Positions 61,961 to 64,000 of a DNA stretch of 64,000 nucleotides are shown piece after piece. Position 1 is the first letter of the stretch. Each line of letters starts with the position of its first letter. The stretch lies in contig CP026600.1 of the NCBI GenBank assembly GCA_003288255.1, positions 2,728,001 through 2,792,000 on the forward strand, in the 5' to 3' direction. Under the pieces are notes generated by a model. The model ran no database searches, was not told where the DNA came from, and was given only the letters and a program-made list of their open reading frames with translations. This stretch comes from Clostridiaceae bacterium 14S0207. GTDB lineage: Bacteria; Bacillota; Clostridia; Clostridiales; Clostridiaceae. The position numbers and the translations under genes were made by a program.

Positions 61961-64000
61961 TTATAAGTATTTATAAATATCTTTAGGCAATACTACCTTT
62001 AATGTATTTTTCTTTGTCATTCTGGAACCTCTATCTAGAGATCTTATATTTTCAAATACTCCATTTAAATCTAATCTTCCATATCCCCATTGTCTATTAG
62101 GATACATATCTCCCGTTCTTTTTTTAGTTCCCCTTATTAGATAAGTTTTTATTTTAGTAGAATACATAGTTTCATCATTCTTGTCTACTATTCCCCATTG
62201 TAATAATAATGCTACTGCACCTGCAAATACTGCTCCTGAAACACTCCCACCTGATACAGTTACTTCCTTATTATTTAATCCAGTAGTTAAAACATTTACT
62301 CCCCCACTTGTTAAATCTGGCTTTATCCTTCCATCTCTTGTATATCCATTTCCTGAAAAAGGAACAATGGTATCATTATTTTGATCATATGTTGATGTAG
62401 TCAAAATATTTTTACCTGTAGAAGGAATTGTAAGTGTTATATCTGGATCAGGTTTTAAAAACCTAGTATCAGCTTTAATTAATGGTCTTTGAGGTAACCA
62501 AATATCAAATTTACCATCTATAATTAAATCACCTGTAAGCCTTATTTGCCATATTCCTCCTTTAATATTTGTTATTTTAACTATTATTAATTCATCCCCT
62601 GTACTTTCTTCTGGGAAATAATAATTTATTGTAGCTATACTCCCCTCAAAAACAAACTTTATTTCTTCTTGTTCTTTTAATTTGGCAGGAATCTTTTCTA
62701 TTACTTCTCCACTAGGTGAAACTAATCCTATAGAAATTTTGTCTGGCTTATTAGCCCAAACCTCAAAACTTAAACTTCTTTCTTTTTCATCTACTTTTAA
62801 TTCCACACTTTTAATTTCACCACTTTGTTGAAATCTACCGCTTGTATGGGTTGCACTATCACCTTCATTTCCTGTAGATGTTACTACTGCAACTCCTCTA
62901 GTTTTAGATATATCATCTATATATCTTTCTAATATAGATGATCCATCATGTCCTCCCATATTAGTTCCAAGCGGTATATATATAACAATTGGCATATTCA
63001 TTTTTTTTCCTATAGAATATAAGTATCTTATACCTAAAATAATATCTGTACTACTATAAACCCCTAGATTATTACTAGGATTCTCTTCCTTAAAAGAATT
63101 GTGCTTTGTTGTTCTTAATTTAACAATAACCAATTCACAATCTGGTGCAGCTCCAACAGGTGCTAATCTTCCTCTTGATCCTATTACCCCAGCTACAGAT
63201 GTTCCATGTCCAACCTGGTCCTTAGAAGGAACTATATCATAAGGATTTTTTCCTTCTTTTTTACTCTTTATAGCCTCATTTATATTTTCACTTGTATAAT
63301 ATGACCCTAATTCTTGAGGATTTTTAGTATCAGGAATTGTTTGATCCCATATCCCCACAATTCTTGTAGTATCATCCTCATACATAAAATCTAAATCTAA
63401 ATAATCAATTCCTGTATCCACAATCCCCACTAATACACCATTTCCTCTTAAGGTTAAGAATGGATTATCATGAAATTTATAAATATTTGCACTTTGCATT
63501 GGTGATACATCATTTAATGTATATAAAGTATTTCGCTCTAAATAAACTATCTCTGGAACATCTACTAATAACTTGTCCTTATATCCATCTTTCACAGAAA
63601 TAACAGCATAATTATCATCTAGAATAAAACCACAAGCATACCCTGTTTTATTTAACACTGTTTCTATATCTCCATCATATTCAACAATATAATTATGATA
63701 ACCCTCATCTATATACTGACTTCCACAATATTCTCTAGTTTTATCTAATCTATTATAATCCTTATTCATTCTAACATTTCCCTCCTCCAACCATATATTA
63801 AAAGCATTATTAAGACATAATGAGCCATATCCCCAACTGGGATTTGGATATATTATATCGCTCCTATTACGTCTGGCACCTTTCAATAAATAATATTTTA
63901 ATCTTTCTCCATAAAGATAAGGATCATTTCCTTTAACTAAACCCCATTCTGTTAATAATGCTACTGCACCAGTAACTTCAGGAGTTGCCATAGATGTTCC
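61961..64000 (-). CDS. Fused Csp-type subtilisin-like germination protease (partial, continues beyond window)
   Basis: The frame is open to the right edge: the last codons read GTSMATPEV, the active-site Ser region of a first subtilase domain that lies mostly outside the window. After it comes a linker, a second prodomain (about residues 85-160 from the visible Met), and a complete second subtilase domain with Asp192 (VGIVDTGIDY), His262 (VGHGTSVAG), Asn375 (TGNEGDS) and Ser583 (SGGSVSGAVFAGA, GTS being GGS). So two Csp domains are fused in one chain, like CspBA of C. difficile, but here the domain nearest sleC appears to keep its triad. Expected to process pro-SleC in germination. Confidence 0.9.
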   Translation of the reverse strand, partial: GTSMATPEVTGAVALLTEWGLVKGNDPYLYGERLKYYLLKGARRNRSDIIYPNPSWGYGSLCLNNAFNIWLEEGNVRMNKDYNRLDKTREYCGSQYIDEGYHNYIVEYDGDIETVLNKTGYACGFILDDNYAVISVKDGYKDKLLVDVPEIVYLERNTLYTLNDVSPMQSANIYKFHDNPFLTLRGNGVLVGIVDTGIDYLDLDFMYEDDTTRIVGIWDQTIPDTKNPQELGSYYTSENINEAIKSKKEGKNPYDIVPSKDQVGHGTSVAGVIGSRGRLAPVGAAPDCELVIVKLRTTKHNSFKEENPSNNLGVYSSTDIILGIRYLYSIGKKMNMPIVIYIPLGTNMGGHDGSSILERYIDDISKTRGVAVVTSTGNEGDSATHTSGRFQQSGEIKSVELKVDEKERSLSFEVWANKPDKISIGLVSPSGEVIEKIPAKLKEQEEIKFVFEGSIATINYYFPEESTGDELIIVKITNIKGGIWQIRLTGDLIIDGKFDIWLPQRPLIKADTRFLKPDPDITLTIPSTGKNILTTSTYDQNNDTIVPFSGNGYTRDGRIKPDLTSGGVNVLTTGLNNKEVTVSGGSVSGAVFAGAVALLLQWGIVDKNDETMYSTKIKTYLIRGTKKRTGDMYPNRQWGYGRLDLNGVFENIRSLDRGSRMTKKNTLKVVLPKDIYKYL

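Overview
The window is AT-rich DNA from an endospore-forming Firmicute, most likely Clostridium sensu stricto. The evidence is the 16S/23S sequence, low-GC codon use, strong GGAGG ribosome-binding sites, the SleC/Csp spore-cortex germination genes, and a chromosomal neighbourhood that closely follows the origin-proximal region of Bacillus subtilis (purR, spoVG, glmU, prs, pth, mfd, spoVT, spoVB-like, yabN, rqcP, yabP, yabQ, divIC, yabR, tRNAs, spoIIE, tilS, hpt, ftsH, coaX, dusB, greA, lysS). The species cannot be fixed from the sequence alone; a C. tetani/C. novyi-type clostridium is plausible.

Layout. (1) 1-9953: two rRNA operons in the same direction (minus strand). The left one (16S 1089-2605, 23S entering from the left edge) has a short spacer without tRNAs. 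The right one is complete: 16S, tRNA-Ala, tRNA-Ile, 23S, 5S, tRNA(CAU), tRNA-Ala. Between them lie a dead IS5/IS4-type insertion sequence and a small DUF896 gene whose promoter is overlapped by DnaA boxes. (2) 10185-23637: murD, an unassigned plus-strand small RNA with C-rich motifs, glyS, greA-lysS, coaX-dusB, fhs, ftsH, tilS-hpt. (3) 23750-34685: sporulation and division genes (spoIIE with a 21-bp-spaced promoter, yabP, yabQ, a frameshifted divIC, spoVB-like, spoVT), a seven-gene tRNA cluster with a tandem-duplicated Leu-fMet-Met unit, yabR, rqcP, HU, mazG and prsA. (4) 34767-46317: mfd, pth, a response regulator / histidine kinase / degenerate HtrA operon, glmU-prs, spoVG with a sigma-H promoter, purR. 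(5) 46607-52331: the strand switches to plus with murC, a small membrane protein, tRNA-Pro, a DnaA-box cluster, a PAP2 phosphatase, a HAD phosphatase and a small membrane protein; then comB and a YtqA-like radical SAM protein on minus. (6) 52420-64000: two almost identical group II introns (1920 bp), each directly after a gene's terminator hairpin, flanking a lipoprotein, a YkvI-like transporter, a PflA-like radical SAM enzyme and a PAP2 membrane enzyme; finally sleC and a fused Csp subtilisin protease running off the right edge.

How the parts work together. Translation (rRNA, tRNA, glyS, lysS, pth, tilS, rqcP, dusB), envelope building (murD, murC, glmU, PAP2 enzymes, spoVB-like flippase), nucleotide/one-carbon metabolism (prs, purR, hpt, fhs) and the sporulation-germination cycle (spoIIE, yabP, yabQ, spoVT, spoVG, csp, sleC) dominate. 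Csp proteases are expected to cut pro-SleC to start cortex hydrolysis during germination. TilS is the enzyme expected to modify the probable tRNA-Ile2(CAU) of the rRNA operon. The most notable observations are the frameshifted divIC, the unassigned C-rich small RNA, the DnaA-box clusters, the HtrA-like protein that has lost its whole catalytic triad inside a two-component operon, the fused Csp protease, and the twin terminator-targeted introns.
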